Positions 16,349-23,691 of a stretch of DNA of 44,637 nt are shown in pieces. Every line of letters begins with the position of its first letter. Positions within the stretch are counted from its first letter, which is position 1. The notes under the pieces were generated by a model. It was not told the origin of the DNA. It made no database searches and saw nothing but the letters and a program-made list of their open reading frames with translations. This DNA is from an uncultured Methylococcaceae bacterium (lineage in GTDB: Bacteria; Pseudomonadota; Gammaproteobacteria; Methylococcales; Methylomonadaceae): the NCBI GenBank assembly GCA_903928685.1, contig CAIYRS010000047.1, positions 1-44,637 of the forward strand, given 5' to 3'. The position numbers were made by a program, and so were the translations under genes.

Positions 16349-17512
16349 ATGAAAAAATTACTCCCCTCCCTAGCCCTACTCTGCTCACTAACCGCCCAAG
16401 CCGAACCCCGCGCCACAGGCGATTTAGGCTTGATAATAGAACGCGAAGACAGCGCGGCTTTAATTATCAACACCACAACCCACACCCAACTCGCAGAAAT
16501 AAAAGGCTTAGGCGACTTGTCCCACGCCTCGGTGGTGTTTTCGCGTGACCAACGCTATGCCTATGTGTTCGGGCGCGATGGTGGTTTAAGCAAAATTGAC
16601 TTGCTGCAAGACCAACTCACCAAACGCATCGTGCAAGCGGGTAACAGCATCGGCGGGGCGATTTCGCAGGATGGCAAATTGATTGCGGTATCCAATTACG
16701 AACCCGGCGGCGTGAAAGTGTTCGCGGCTGATACCTTGGAATTGGTCGCCGATATTCCCGCCGAATACGCGCCCGGCAAACGTTCTAAAGTGGTTGGATT
16801 AGTCGATGCGCCCGGGCAAAAATTTGTCTTTAGCCTGTTCGATGCCGGAGAAATTTGGACGCTGGATATGCGCGATACCAAGCATCCCGCCATCGCAAAA
16901 TTCAAAAATATCGGTAAAGAACCATATGACGCGTTGATGTCGCCGGAAGGGCGTTTTTACATCGCTGGATTGTTTGGCGAAAGCGGCTTGGCGTTGCTGG
17001 ATTTATGGGACACCGTCGCAGGCGTGAAACGCATTTTGCCAACGTATGGCAAAGACGACGACAAACTGCCCGTGTACAAAATGCCGCATCTGGAAGGCTG
17101 GGCCATGGCGGGCGATTTGTTGTTCGCGCCCGCGATAGGCAAACATGAAGTGCTGGTCATCAACAAACGCGATTGGACATTGCTAAAAGCCATCCCCGTA
17201 CTTGGTCAACCTGTGTTTGTGATGGCGCGGCCTGATGCACGGCAGATTTGGGTGAATTTCGCCATGCCAGACAATAACCAGTTGCAAATCATTGATGTCA
17301 AAGAGTTGGCGGTCACCAACACACTCACGCCCGGCAAAGCCGTATTGCACATGGAATTTACCCCACGCGGCGAACAAGTTTGGGTAGCCTTGCGAGATGA
17401 CAATCAAGTGCTGGTCTACGACACCGCAACCTTGCAAGAAGCCGCACGTTTGCCCGCCAAGCATCCGAACGGCATTTTTTTCAGCTCACGGGCGCATAAA
17501 ATCGGATTTTAA
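16349..17512 (+). CDS. nirF: Heme d1 biosynthesis protein NirF
   Basis: This 387-residue periplasmic d1-propeller protein has a signal peptide (MKKLLPSLALLCSLTAQA, cut before EPR) with no lipobox. The mature start GDLGLIIEREDSAALI and the blocks LGDLSHASVVFSRDQRYAYVFGRDG and IGGAISQDGKLIAVSNYEPGG are hallmarks of NirF. The fold is related to the NirS d1 domain without a cytochrome domain. NirF acts late in heme d1 synthesis and is proposed to be a dehydrogenase or d1 carrier. It starts the second block of the locus, with nirD two bases after its stop. Confidence 0.95.
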   Translation: MKKLLPSLALLCSLTAQAEPRATGDLGLIIEREDSAALIINTTTHTQLAEIKGLGDLSHASVVFSRDQRYAYVFGRDGGLSKIDLLQDQLTKRIVQAGNSIGGAISQDGKLIAVSNYEPGGVKVFAADTLELVADIPAEYAPGKRSKVVGLVDAPGQKFVFSLFDAGEIWTLDMRDTKHPAIAKFKNIGKEPYDALMSPEGRFYIAGLFGESGLALLDLWDTVAGVKRILPTYGKDDDKLPVYKMPHLEGWAMAGDLLFAPAIGKHEVLVINKRDWTLLKAIPVLGQPVFVMARPDARQIWVNFAMPDNNQLQIIDVKELAVTNTLTPGKAVLHMEFTPRGEQVWVALRDDNQVLVYDTATLQEAARLPAKHPNGIFFSSRAHKIGF

Positions 17513-17514
17513 CC

Positions 17515-17973
17515 ATGCTGACGGATTTGCATAAACACTTGTTAAACGATTTCCAGCGTGATTTCCCTTTATCGCCGACACCTTACCGCGACATTGCCGA
17601 TACGCTGGGCGTTACAGAAGCTGAGGTTCTGGCTGCCTTGGCGGAGCTGAACGAACAACAATATATTAGCCGCATTGGTGCGGTTATTCCGCCCAATCAC
17701 ATTGGTGCTAGCACCTTGGTGGCAATGGCAGTGCCAGAAGCCGAATTGCAAACCGTCGCCGACCAAATCAGCGCCTTTCCAGAGGTAAACCACAATTATG
17801 AACGCGAGCATCGCTTCAATTTATGGTTTGTCGCCGTCGCCGCTACCGCCCAGCAATTGCAAAATGTCATCGAACGCATTGAGCAACAAACGGGCTATGC
17901 GGCTTTGCAACTGCCCTTAGTGGATGATTTTTATATTGATTTAGGCTTTAAATTGGATTGGCAACATGCTTGA
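17515..17973 (+). CDS. nirD: Siroheme decarboxylase subunit NirD
   Basis: This 152-residue Lrp/AsnC-like protein has an N-terminal winged helix (SPTPYRDIADTLGVTEAEVLAALAEL) and a C-terminal alpha/beta domain with FPEVNHNYEREHRFNLWFVAV. The EVNHNYERxH segment is typical of NirD and NirG and of the related Ahb proteins. With NirL, NirG and NirH it decarboxylates siroheme to didecarboxysiroheme, an enzyme activity despite the regulator-like fold. The stop overlaps the nirL start by eight bases. Confidence 0.9.
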   Translation: MLTDLHKHLLNDFQRDFPLSPTPYRDIADTLGVTEAEVLAALAELNEQQYISRIGAVIPPNHIGASTLVAMAVPEAELQTVADQISAFPEVNHNYEREHRFNLWFVAVAATAQQLQNVIERIEQQTGYAALQLPLVDDFYIDLGFKLDWQHA

Positions 17974-18454
17974 CGCCAAAGATTTTGCATTATTGGCACA
18001 AGTCGCCGACGGCTTGCCTTTGTGTCCGCGCCCTTATGCCCAGATCGGTATGGAGTTGGGTATGGACGAAGCGGAGGTCATCACCCGATTGGCAGCTTTA
18101 AAAGCCCAAGGTTTGATTAAACGGCTAGGTGTGATCGTCAAACATCGCCCACTAGGCTACCGCGCCAATGCGATGGTGGTCTGGGATGTGCCTGATGATT
18201 TAATTAAAGAATTAGGTACATACATCAGCCGTTTCAGTTTTGTAAACCTATGTTACCAACGCCCCAGACAACCGGAATGGCCTTACAACCTGTACTGCAT
18301 GATCCACGGTAAAGACCGCGCCACGGTGCTGGCGCAATTGGAAGCGCTTAACGAAGCCTCTGCTCTGGCGGATTATGATCGGCAGATTTTGTTTAGCCGC
18401 CGTTGTTTTAAGCAGCGCGGGGCGGTTTATCAAAGGACAGCCATGTCATCGTAA
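17966..18454 (+). CDS. nirL: Siroheme decarboxylase subunit NirL
   Basis: This 162-residue Lrp-like partner of NirD has LPLCPRPYAQIGMELGMDEAEVI for the winged helix, then IKRLGVIVKHRPLGYRANAMVVWDVP and FVNLCYQRPRQPEWPYNLYCMIHGKDR. The WPYNL(Y/F)xMxHGK block marks the NirL/NirH half of the decarboxylase. The pair NirD-NirL repeats later as NirG-NirH. A candidate -10 box TATAAT at 18472-18477, just after the stop, could serve the next gene. Confidence 0.9.
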   Translation: MLDAKDFALLAQVADGLPLCPRPYAQIGMELGMDEAEVITRLAALKAQGLIKRLGVIVKHRPLGYRANAMVVWDVPDDLIKELGTYISRFSFVNLCYQRPRQPEWPYNLYCMIHGKDRATVLAQLEALNEASALADYDRQILFSRRCFKQRGAVYQRTAMSS

Positions 18455-18515
18455 CGTTTGCCAAAAATCATTATAATGGCCTTGCCGAACAAAAACTTAC
18501 CTACTACAACCGAAT

Positions 18516-18890
18516 ATGAACGCCATCCCTATTGATACCTTACAAATTGCCAATCGTTTAAAAGCGGTGGGTTTTACCGATGCACAAGCCGCCGTCATCA
18601 CCGAAATCCAGCGCGAAACCAGTAACGAAACCTTGCAACAAGCTATCCATGACTACCATCTTGACGATGTCGCCACCAAACGGGATTTAAAAGAGATGGA
18701 AACGGCACTCAAGCGCGACATCAAGGAACTGGAAACCAACCTTGACCACAAAATTGAATTGCTCAGGGCAGATACCGGACGGTTAATCGCCGAAACCAAA
18801 GCGGATTTAACGCGCTGGATTATTGGCGCGGGCTTTTTGCAAACCACGTTGATTATTGGCGTGCTATTAAAACTTGGCAAACTGATCTGA
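18516..18890 (+). CDS. Coiled-coil protein with C-terminal membrane helix (DUF1640-like)
   Basis: In this 124-residue protein the first part, ANRLKAVGFTDAQAAVITEIQRE, is followed by a charged coiled coil (residues 50-98, KRDLKEMETALKRDIKELET and DHKIELLRADTGRLIAETK) and a C-terminal hydrophobic helix (WIIGAGFLQTTLIIGVLLKLG). This is the layout of bacterial DUF1640/CCDC90-type proteins, which are often found near mobile genes or toxin loci. It interrupts nirL and nirG, which are normally adjacent. Its stop overlaps the nirG start (TGATG). No role in heme synthesis is expected. Confidence 0.75.
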   Translation: MNAIPIDTLQIANRLKAVGFTDAQAAVITEIQRETSNETLQQAIHDYHLDDVATKRDLKEMETALKRDIKELETNLDHKIELLRADTGRLIAETKADLTRWIIGAGFLQTTLIIGVLLKLGKLI

Positions 18891-19354
18891 TGGCATTTGC
18901 CAGCCAAACGATGGATAAAATCGACCGTGACATTATTAACACCTTACAAGTCGGTTTTCCGATTTGTGATGCACCTTACCGCCAAGTCGCGCAATTGCTA
19001 GACATCAGTGAAAGCGAATTATTGGCGCGTTTGCAAGCCTTATTGGAAAACGGCACGTTGACCCGTTTCGGGCCGCTGTACAACGCCGAACAAATGGGCG
19101 GCGCGTTGACTTTAGCTGCCGTGAAAATCCCCACCGAACACTTTGAAGAAGTCACCGACATCATCAACGCTTTTCCTGAAGTTGCGCACAATTATGCGCG
19201 TAGCCATGAATTGAACATGTGGTTTGTGCTGGCGACGGAAACGCCAGAGCAACAACAGCACACCATCAGAGCGATTGAACAACAAACAGGCTTGGCTGTG
19301 TTCAACATGCCCAAGCTGAAAGAATATTTTGTCAATTTGAAATTAACTGCATAG
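18890..19354 (+). CDS. nirG: Siroheme decarboxylase subunit NirG
   Basis: This 154-residue Lrp-like protein is paralogous to NirD. It has FPICDAPYRQVAQLLDISESELLARL, RFGPLYNAEQMGGALTLAAVKIP and FPEVAHNYARSHELNMWFVL. An alternative start, MDKIDRD at 18911, would remove the non-conserved MAFASQT and is about as likely. The stop is followed two bases later by a foreign-looking nuclease gene. Confidence 0.9.
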   Translation: MAFASQTMDKIDRDIINTLQVGFPICDAPYRQVAQLLDISESELLARLQALLENGTLTRFGPLYNAEQMGGALTLAAVKIPTEHFEEVTDIINAFPEVAHNYARSHELNMWFVLATETPEQQQHTIRAIEQQTGLAVFNMPKLKEYFVNLKLTA

Positions 19355-19356
19355 AA

Positions 19357-19794
19357 ATGAATACCCTACAAATTGGTAGAGCTGGCGAATTACTCGTCCA
19401 ATATAAATTACTTAAATTCGGCATTGATTCATCAGCATTAACAACGGATTCGGGAATTGATCTTGTCGCCTATTCAACAAGAATAAAAGAAGCGCGAACC
19501 ATTCAAGTAAAAGCCAATGAGAAAGCAAAACCTGGTGGTGGTTTAGGTTCACTCGCATTAGATTGGTGGCTTCGCATTGATTCACCTGCGGATTTTGTAG
19601 CCATTGCTTGTTTAGACTCAAATGAAGCTTGGCTATTTACTCATAAAGAATTCTCTGAGGCCGCACAACAAAGCTCTAATGGTCGTGTTCATTTCTATAT
19701 GTACATAGAAGATAGCGTTAAAACAAAGAAAAAGGCATTAAAAAGTCAGTTTAATGAATTCTTATTGGAAAATAGGGTGAGTGAATTACTGTAA
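19357..19794 (+). CDS. PD-(D/E)XK nuclease-like protein
   Basis: This 145-residue protein has the core of a restriction-endonuclease-like fold: IGRAGELLVQYKLLKFGI (Glu of the first helix), TTDSGIDLVAYS (the Asp), and RTIQVKANEK (QxK in place of ExK). The later DFVAIACLDSNEAWLFTHKEF fits the remaining strands. Similar proteins are annotated as group I intron-associated or prokaryotic PD-(D/E)XK nucleases. The start follows nirG by two bases, so it could be translated from the nir transcript. Its A+T content is higher than that of nirG and nirH, which points to insertion. Confidence 0.7.
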   Translation: MNTLQIGRAGELLVQYKLLKFGIDSSALTTDSGIDLVAYSTRIKEARTIQVKANEKAKPGGGLGSLALDWWLRIDSPADFVAIACLDSNEAWLFTHKEFSEAAQQSSNGRVHFYMYIEDSVKTKKKALKSQFNEFLLENRVSELL

Positions 19795-19859
19795 TCGCTT
19801 CAATGAGCCACCACATTCAATTTACTCACTTTATTTTTCAAGAATGTTAGAAATTTGAC

Positions 19860-20912
19860 ATGAATCCAATCGACCGCCTCATCATGCGCGCCACCCAAGC
19901 GGGCTTGCCGCTTACGCCTGAGCCCTATCAAACCCTAGCCGAACAATTGGGTTTAACTAAAGAAGACATCATGCAACGCATGGCGACGATGCAAACCAGC
20001 GGCATTATCCGCCGTATCGGCGCAGTGCCTAATCATTACAAACTCGGCTACCGTTTTAATGGCATGACGGTATGGGATGTGCCGGACGATAAGATTGACG
20101 AACTCGGCCAACAAGTCGGGCAACTGCCGTTTGTCAGCCATTGCTACCACCGCCCACGGCATCTGCCCGATTGGCCTTATAATTTATTTGCGATGGTGCA
20201 TGGCAAAACGCAAGCAGAAGCGGATGGGCAAATCGTGCAGATTGCGGAGGTGTTGGGCGAGCATTGTCGCGGTAGGGATGTGTTGTATAGCACGAAGATA
20301 TTGAAGAAGACGGGATTTCGTAGCGGCGACCGGCTGGTCGCCGTTCAAGAACGAGCAATTAATAATCAACAGTCACAACCAACCCGCATAGTAAGTAGAA
20401 AATCCATCCGCCTTCCAAACTATGACTACAGCCAAAATGGTGCCTACTTCATCACGCTCTGTACACATAACCGAACCTGCTTGTTTGGTGAAATACAAAA
20501 CGGCATCATGCAAGCCAACACTTATGGCAATTTAATAATAGAAGAATGGCAAAAATCAGCGGCTATCAGAAATGAAATTGAATTGGACGAATTTGTCCTA
20601 ATGCCTAACCACATCCACGCGATTGTTTTTATTCAACGTAGCGGCGAGCGGCTGCTCGCCGACCAATCCTCGACAAAACCAAACAAACATCTCAAACCTA
20701 AATCATTAGGGGCTTTGGTGACGGGCTTTAAATCAAGCGTCACCGCCAAAATCAACACGCAACGCAATTCTCCAGGGCAAGCCATTTGGCAACGAAATTA
20801 TTATGACCGTGTGTTAAGGGATGAGGGTGAGCTGTTGCGGGCAAGGGAGTATATTGTCAATAACCCTATGCAATGGGATTTAGACGAAGAGAATCCAGAA
20901 TACCGCAAATAA
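19860..20912 (+). CDS. nirH: NirH fused in frame to a REP-associated tyrosine transposase (RAYT)
   Basis: The product has 350 residues. Residues 1-154 are a complete NirH (siroheme decarboxylase subunit): winged helix PEPYQTLAEQLGLTKED, FVSHCYHRPRHLPDWPYNLF, MVHGK, ending ILKKTGFR where NirH normally stops. Residues 155-164 (SGDRLVAVQE) are a translated REP palindrome. From about 178 follows a Y1 transposase: SRKSIRLPNYDYSQNGAYFI, the metal-binding HIH at 251-253 (MPNHIHAIV), and Tyr331 in REYIVNNPMQW. A second REP is translated as RSGERLLA at 260-267. No Met or other start lies between the halves, so the RAYT has no independent start. This may be a functional two-domain protein or a recent insertion that removed the nirH stop. 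Confidence 0.9.
   Translation: MNPIDRLIMRATQAGLPLTPEPYQTLAEQLGLTKEDIMQRMATMQTSGIIRRIGAVPNHYKLGYRFNGMTVWDVPDDKIDELGQQVGQLPFVSHCYHRPRHLPDWPYNLFAMVHGKTQAEADGQIVQIAEVLGEHCRGRDVLYSTKILKKTGFRSGDRLVAVQERAINNQQSQPTRIVSRKSIRLPNYDYSQNGAYFITLCTHNRTCLFGEIQNGIMQANTYGNLIIEEWQKSAAIRNEIELDEFVLMPNHIHAIVFIQRSGERLLADQSSTKPNKHLKPKSLGALVTGFKSSVTAKINTQRNSPGQAIWQRNYYDRVLRDEGELLRAREYIVNNPMQWDLDEENPEYRK
20320..20343 (+). repeat. REP palindrome 1 (inside fused CDS)
   Basis: GTAG followed by CGGCGACC-GGCT-GGTCGCCG, a perfect 8-bp stem. It is translated in frame as the linker between NirH and the transposase. Confidence 0.88.
20638..20661 (+). repeat. REP palindrome 2 (inside RAYT coding region)
   Basis: GTAG followed by CGGCGAGC-GGCT-GCTCGCCG, the same layout as REP 1 with one base pair exchanged. 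It lies in the variable loop of the transposase after the HIH motif. Confidence 0.88.
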
Positions 20913-20929
20913 TCAATCTCTGGGCTAAA

Positions 20930-20953
20930 CGGCGAGCAGCCGCTCGCCGCTAC
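20930..20953 (-). repeat. REP palindrome 3 (inverted)
   Basis: CGGCGAGC-AGCC-GCTCGCCG followed by CTAC, the exact reverse complement of REP 2. It lies 17 bases after the fused gene's stop. Confidence 0.88.
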
Positions 20954-20996
20954 AGCACCTCAGTTATTTGCCCATCATTCCCTTAATTTGATTTGT

Positions 20997-21020
20997 CGGC
21001 GACTAACCAGTCGACGCTAC
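20997..21020 (-). repeat. REP palindrome 4 (inverted, degenerate)
   Basis: CGGCGACT-AACC-AGTCGACG followed by CTAC, with one stem mismatch. It lies 17 bases before the nirJ ATG and could form a hairpin near the translation start. Confidence 0.8.
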
Positions 21021-21037
21021 CACTAAGTAAATATTTT

Positions 21038-22177
21038 ATGTTCCGACTCAGCCAATACATGCGCGAACTTATCGCGCCCACGCCCATAAAACTCACGCGC
21101 AAACCTGCCGCGCCTGTGGTGATTTGGAACTTAATCCGCCGCTGTAATCTTACTTGTAAACATTGCTACACCACCTCAGCCGATGTCGATTTTCCGGGGG
21201 AGTTGACCACACCGGAAATTTACACGGTGATGGACGACCTGAAAGCCTTTAAAGTCCCGGTGCTGATTTTGTCCGGCGGCGAGCCGTTGCTGCATCCTGA
21301 TATTTTTGCCATTTCCCGCCGCGCTAAGGACATGGGTTTTTATGTGGCCTTATCGAGCAACGGCACGAAAATCTCCAAAGACAATATCGATCAAATTGCC
21401 GAACTAAATTACCAATATATCGGCGTCAGTTTAGATGGCATTAAAGGCACGCATGATGATTTCCGGCGAGTGAAAGGCTCGTTTGATGAAGCCATGCGCG
21501 GCATCCATTTGTGTTTGGATAAAGGCATTAAAGTCGGTATTCGCTTTACGCTGACCGAAGACAATTACCACGATTTTCCGGCTTTATTGCAATTGATGGA
21601 TGACCATGACATCGACAAATTTTATCTGTCGCATTTGAATTATGGCGGACGTGGCAACCGCAACCGTAAAGACGACGCGCATTTTGACCGCACCCGCACG
21701 GCGATGGATTTAATGTTTGAAACTTGTTACGACTGGCTAAGTGCAGGCAAGGACAGGGAGTTTGTCACGGGCAATAACGATGCCGATGCCGTGTATTTTT
21801 TGCATTGGGTGCGCCGCCGTTTTCCTGAACAAGCCGTACATATCCAAGCTAAACTCGCGCAATGGGGCGGCAATTCGTCGGGGGTGAATGTTGCTAATAT
21901 CGACAATTTGGGTAATGTCCATCCTGATACGTTTTGGTGGCACTATCACTTAGGTAATGTGAAGCAACGCCCGTTTTCTGAGATTTGGCAGGATGTGTCT
22001 GATCCGGTGATGGCGGGATTAAAACAAAGCCCTAGGCCGCTGGAAGGCCGTTGTGCAAGTTGCCATTATCAAGCAATTTGTAACGGCAACACACGGGTTC
22101 GGGCGATGCAGATGACGGGTAATGTCTGGGCGGAAGATCCGGGTTGTTATTTGTCTTTAGAAGAAATTGGCGTTTAG
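21038..22177 (+). CDS. nirJ: Heme d1 biosynthesis radical SAM protein NirJ
   Basis: This 379-residue protein starts at MFRLSQYMREL. A longer in-frame start would read through REP 4. The radical SAM cluster motif is Cys36-x3-Cys40-x2-Cys43 (NLIRRCNLTCKHCYTT), followed by ILSGGEPLLHPD and GVSLDG. The C-terminal SPASM-like part has CASCHYQAIC and NTRVRAMQ, with a final Cys in EDPGCYLS for an auxiliary cluster. NirJ replaces the propionate side chains of didecarboxysiroheme with oxo groups. It ends the locus, one base from a convergent ABC permease gene. Confidence 0.94.
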   Translation: MFRLSQYMRELIAPTPIKLTRKPAAPVVIWNLIRRCNLTCKHCYTTSADVDFPGELTTPEIYTVMDDLKAFKVPVLILSGGEPLLHPDIFAISRRAKDMGFYVALSSNGTKISKDNIDQIAELNYQYIGVSLDGIKGTHDDFRRVKGSFDEAMRGIHLCLDKGIKVGIRFTLTEDNYHDFPALLQLMDDHDIDKFYLSHLNYGGRGNRNRKDDAHFDRTRTAMDLMFETCYDWLSAGKDREFVTGNNDADAVYFLHWVRRRFPEQAVHIQAKLAQWGGNSSGVNVANIDNLGNVHPDTFWWHYHLGNVKQRPFSEIWQDVSDPVMAGLKQSPRPLEGRCASCHYQAICNGNTRVRAMQMTGNVWAEDPGCYLSLEEIGV

Positions 22178-22178
22178 C

Positions 22179-23504
22179 TTATTCGCCATTCCGCCTTGGA
22201 TCAAAAGCATCTTGAACGGTATCGGCGAACAAATTCGCCGCCAATACCAACGCAAACATAAACACAAAAGCGGCTGATAATGACCACCAAACCAGTGGCT
22301 CGCGCGCCATCTCCAAGCGTGCGCCGTTAATCATATTACCCCAACTGTAAGTGGTGGGGTCGACACCTATATTAATGTACGACAACACCGCTTCCGCCAA
22401 CACCAACGAGCTGAAATCCAAAACCACGGAAATCAGCACAATGTGCATGACATTCGGCAAAATGTGCCTAATCAGCACCCTACCCTGCCTAACACCAAGG
22501 GCATTCGCGGCTTGTACATATTCCATTTCCCGCAATTTTAAGGTTTCGGCGCGTAACAAGCGGCATAAACCTGTCCAGCTGGTCACCCCTAAAATCAAAC
22601 ATAAAAACAATAATCGTATATCGGCACGAACCAGTACGCTGGTGAATGCTTGTTCATGGTTAGCCATATAGACCTGCACCATTAATATCGAGGCGGCTAT
22701 CAGTAACACGCCGGGGATGGCGTTTAAGGTGGTGTAGATGTATTGGATAATATCGTCAACCCAACCTTGATAAAAACCCGCCAATAATCCGAAAGCTATC
22801 GCCATAGGTAACATGACCAACGTGGTTAAGGTACCTATCAGCAAACCCGTGCGTATGCTTTTTATGGCTTGGTAAAAAACGTCTTCACCAACTTTATCGG
22901 TACCCAAGATATGGTAAAAATTGGCTAGGTACGCGGCAGTGTAAAGCAAGCACACGGTAATGACGATGGTTGCTAAAACCGCTTTTTTAGCGGCGCAACT
23001 AGGTAAAGGCTGTTGTTTTTTTGCCACTAAAACCAACAGTGCTAATAACCCTAGGGCTTGTAATAAGCCTGCTAAGGTTTTTTTTATGACATCCATCGCA
23101 TGTTGCTTTTCAGGATCATCCAGATGTTTTCCGCCAAATTGCAAGCGCGGATACGCCCATTGGGATGTGCCGTCGGGCAACACCAACGTTTCTTTACTAT
23201 ATAAAGTGCTTGCGAACGGTGCTGAATAGGTTTTTTCAACGTGGCTGCGTAATGGTGCGGCCCAATAATCCAAGACGCTGATGATTTCGGTTTCTTGGGA
23301 TTGGTCAGGCTTAAAATGCAGGCTATCTAACAAGCCAACCAAGACAAAAAACAGTAATAGCGTAAATGACACCATGCCTGTTTTATTCGTAGTGATTTTT
23401 CGTAACGGCCGCTGAAGGTGCGCTTGGCCTTGAAAATAAAACGCAAATCCCAAAACGATGGCGATTAACAAGAAAACCAAGAAATCTGTCCATAAAATAG
23501 TCAT
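22179..23504 (-). CDS. ABC transporter permease, peptide/nickel (DppC/YejE) type
   Basis: This 441-residue membrane protein has two N-terminal helices and a periplasmic loop of about 80 residues with HFKPDQSQETEIISVLDYW and QFGGKHLDDPEKQHAMD. The permease core carries IGTLTTLVMLPMAIAFGLLAGFYQGWVDD and the coupling segment MEYVQAANALGVRQGRVLIRHILPN, the EAA-loop equivalent. Oligopeptide ABC systems need a second permease, one or two ATPases and a binding protein. None is adjacent downstream (nirJ is convergent, one base away), and the opposite neighbour is divergent, so this permease is isolated. Confidence 0.85.
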   Translation of the reverse strand: MTILWTDFLVFLLIAIVLGFAFYFQGQAHLQRPLRKITTNKTGMVSFTLLLFFVLVGLLDSLHFKPDQSQETEIISVLDYWAAPLRSHVEKTYSAPFASTLYSKETLVLPDGTSQWAYPRLQFGGKHLDDPEKQHAMDVIKKTLAGLLQALGLLALLVLVAKKQQPLPSCAAKKAVLATIVITVCLLYTAAYLANFYHILGTDKVGEDVFYQAIKSIRTGLLIGTLTTLVMLPMAIAFGLLAGFYQGWVDDIIQYIYTTLNAIPGVLLIAASILMVQVYMANHEQAFTSVLVRADIRLLFLCLILGVTSWTGLCRLLRAETLKLREMEYVQAANALGVRQGRVLIRHILPNVMHIVLISVVLDFSSLVLAEAVLSYINIGVDPTTYSWGNMINGARLEMAREPLVWWSLSAAFVFMFALVLAANLFADTVQDAFDPRRNGE

Positions 23505-23691
23505 TACAATTTCTCTACCTAAATGATTCTGTGTTATTGTTTTTCACACGCTTATTGGCAACATCAATAAATAGAATACCGTAACCTAAGCGGTACATTG
23601 CTAATTTGTATAAGCTCTTAGGGAATTTTAACACCAATTAAAAACTCAGCCGCTTATTGTGGCATCCGCAGATTATTAACAGAGAATACTA

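Larger units (their letters stand above)
20320..21020 (+). mobile_element. RAYT/REP element inserted between nirH and nirJ
   Basis: The stretch is bounded by REP palindromes in opposite orientation (GTAG side outward-left at 20320, CTAC at 20950-20953 and 21017-21020) and contains the Y1-transposase domain. RAYTs bind and cleave REP sequences next to a GTAG tetranucleotide. The arrangement is what one expects of a RAYT with its own flanking REPs. Confidence 0.75.

Noticed and set aside
20993-21037. Upstream TTG extension of nirJ
   Set aside because: The 15 extra residues are encoded by REP 4 and its flank and are not part of the NirJ family; the ATG at 21038 starts at the conserved sequence.
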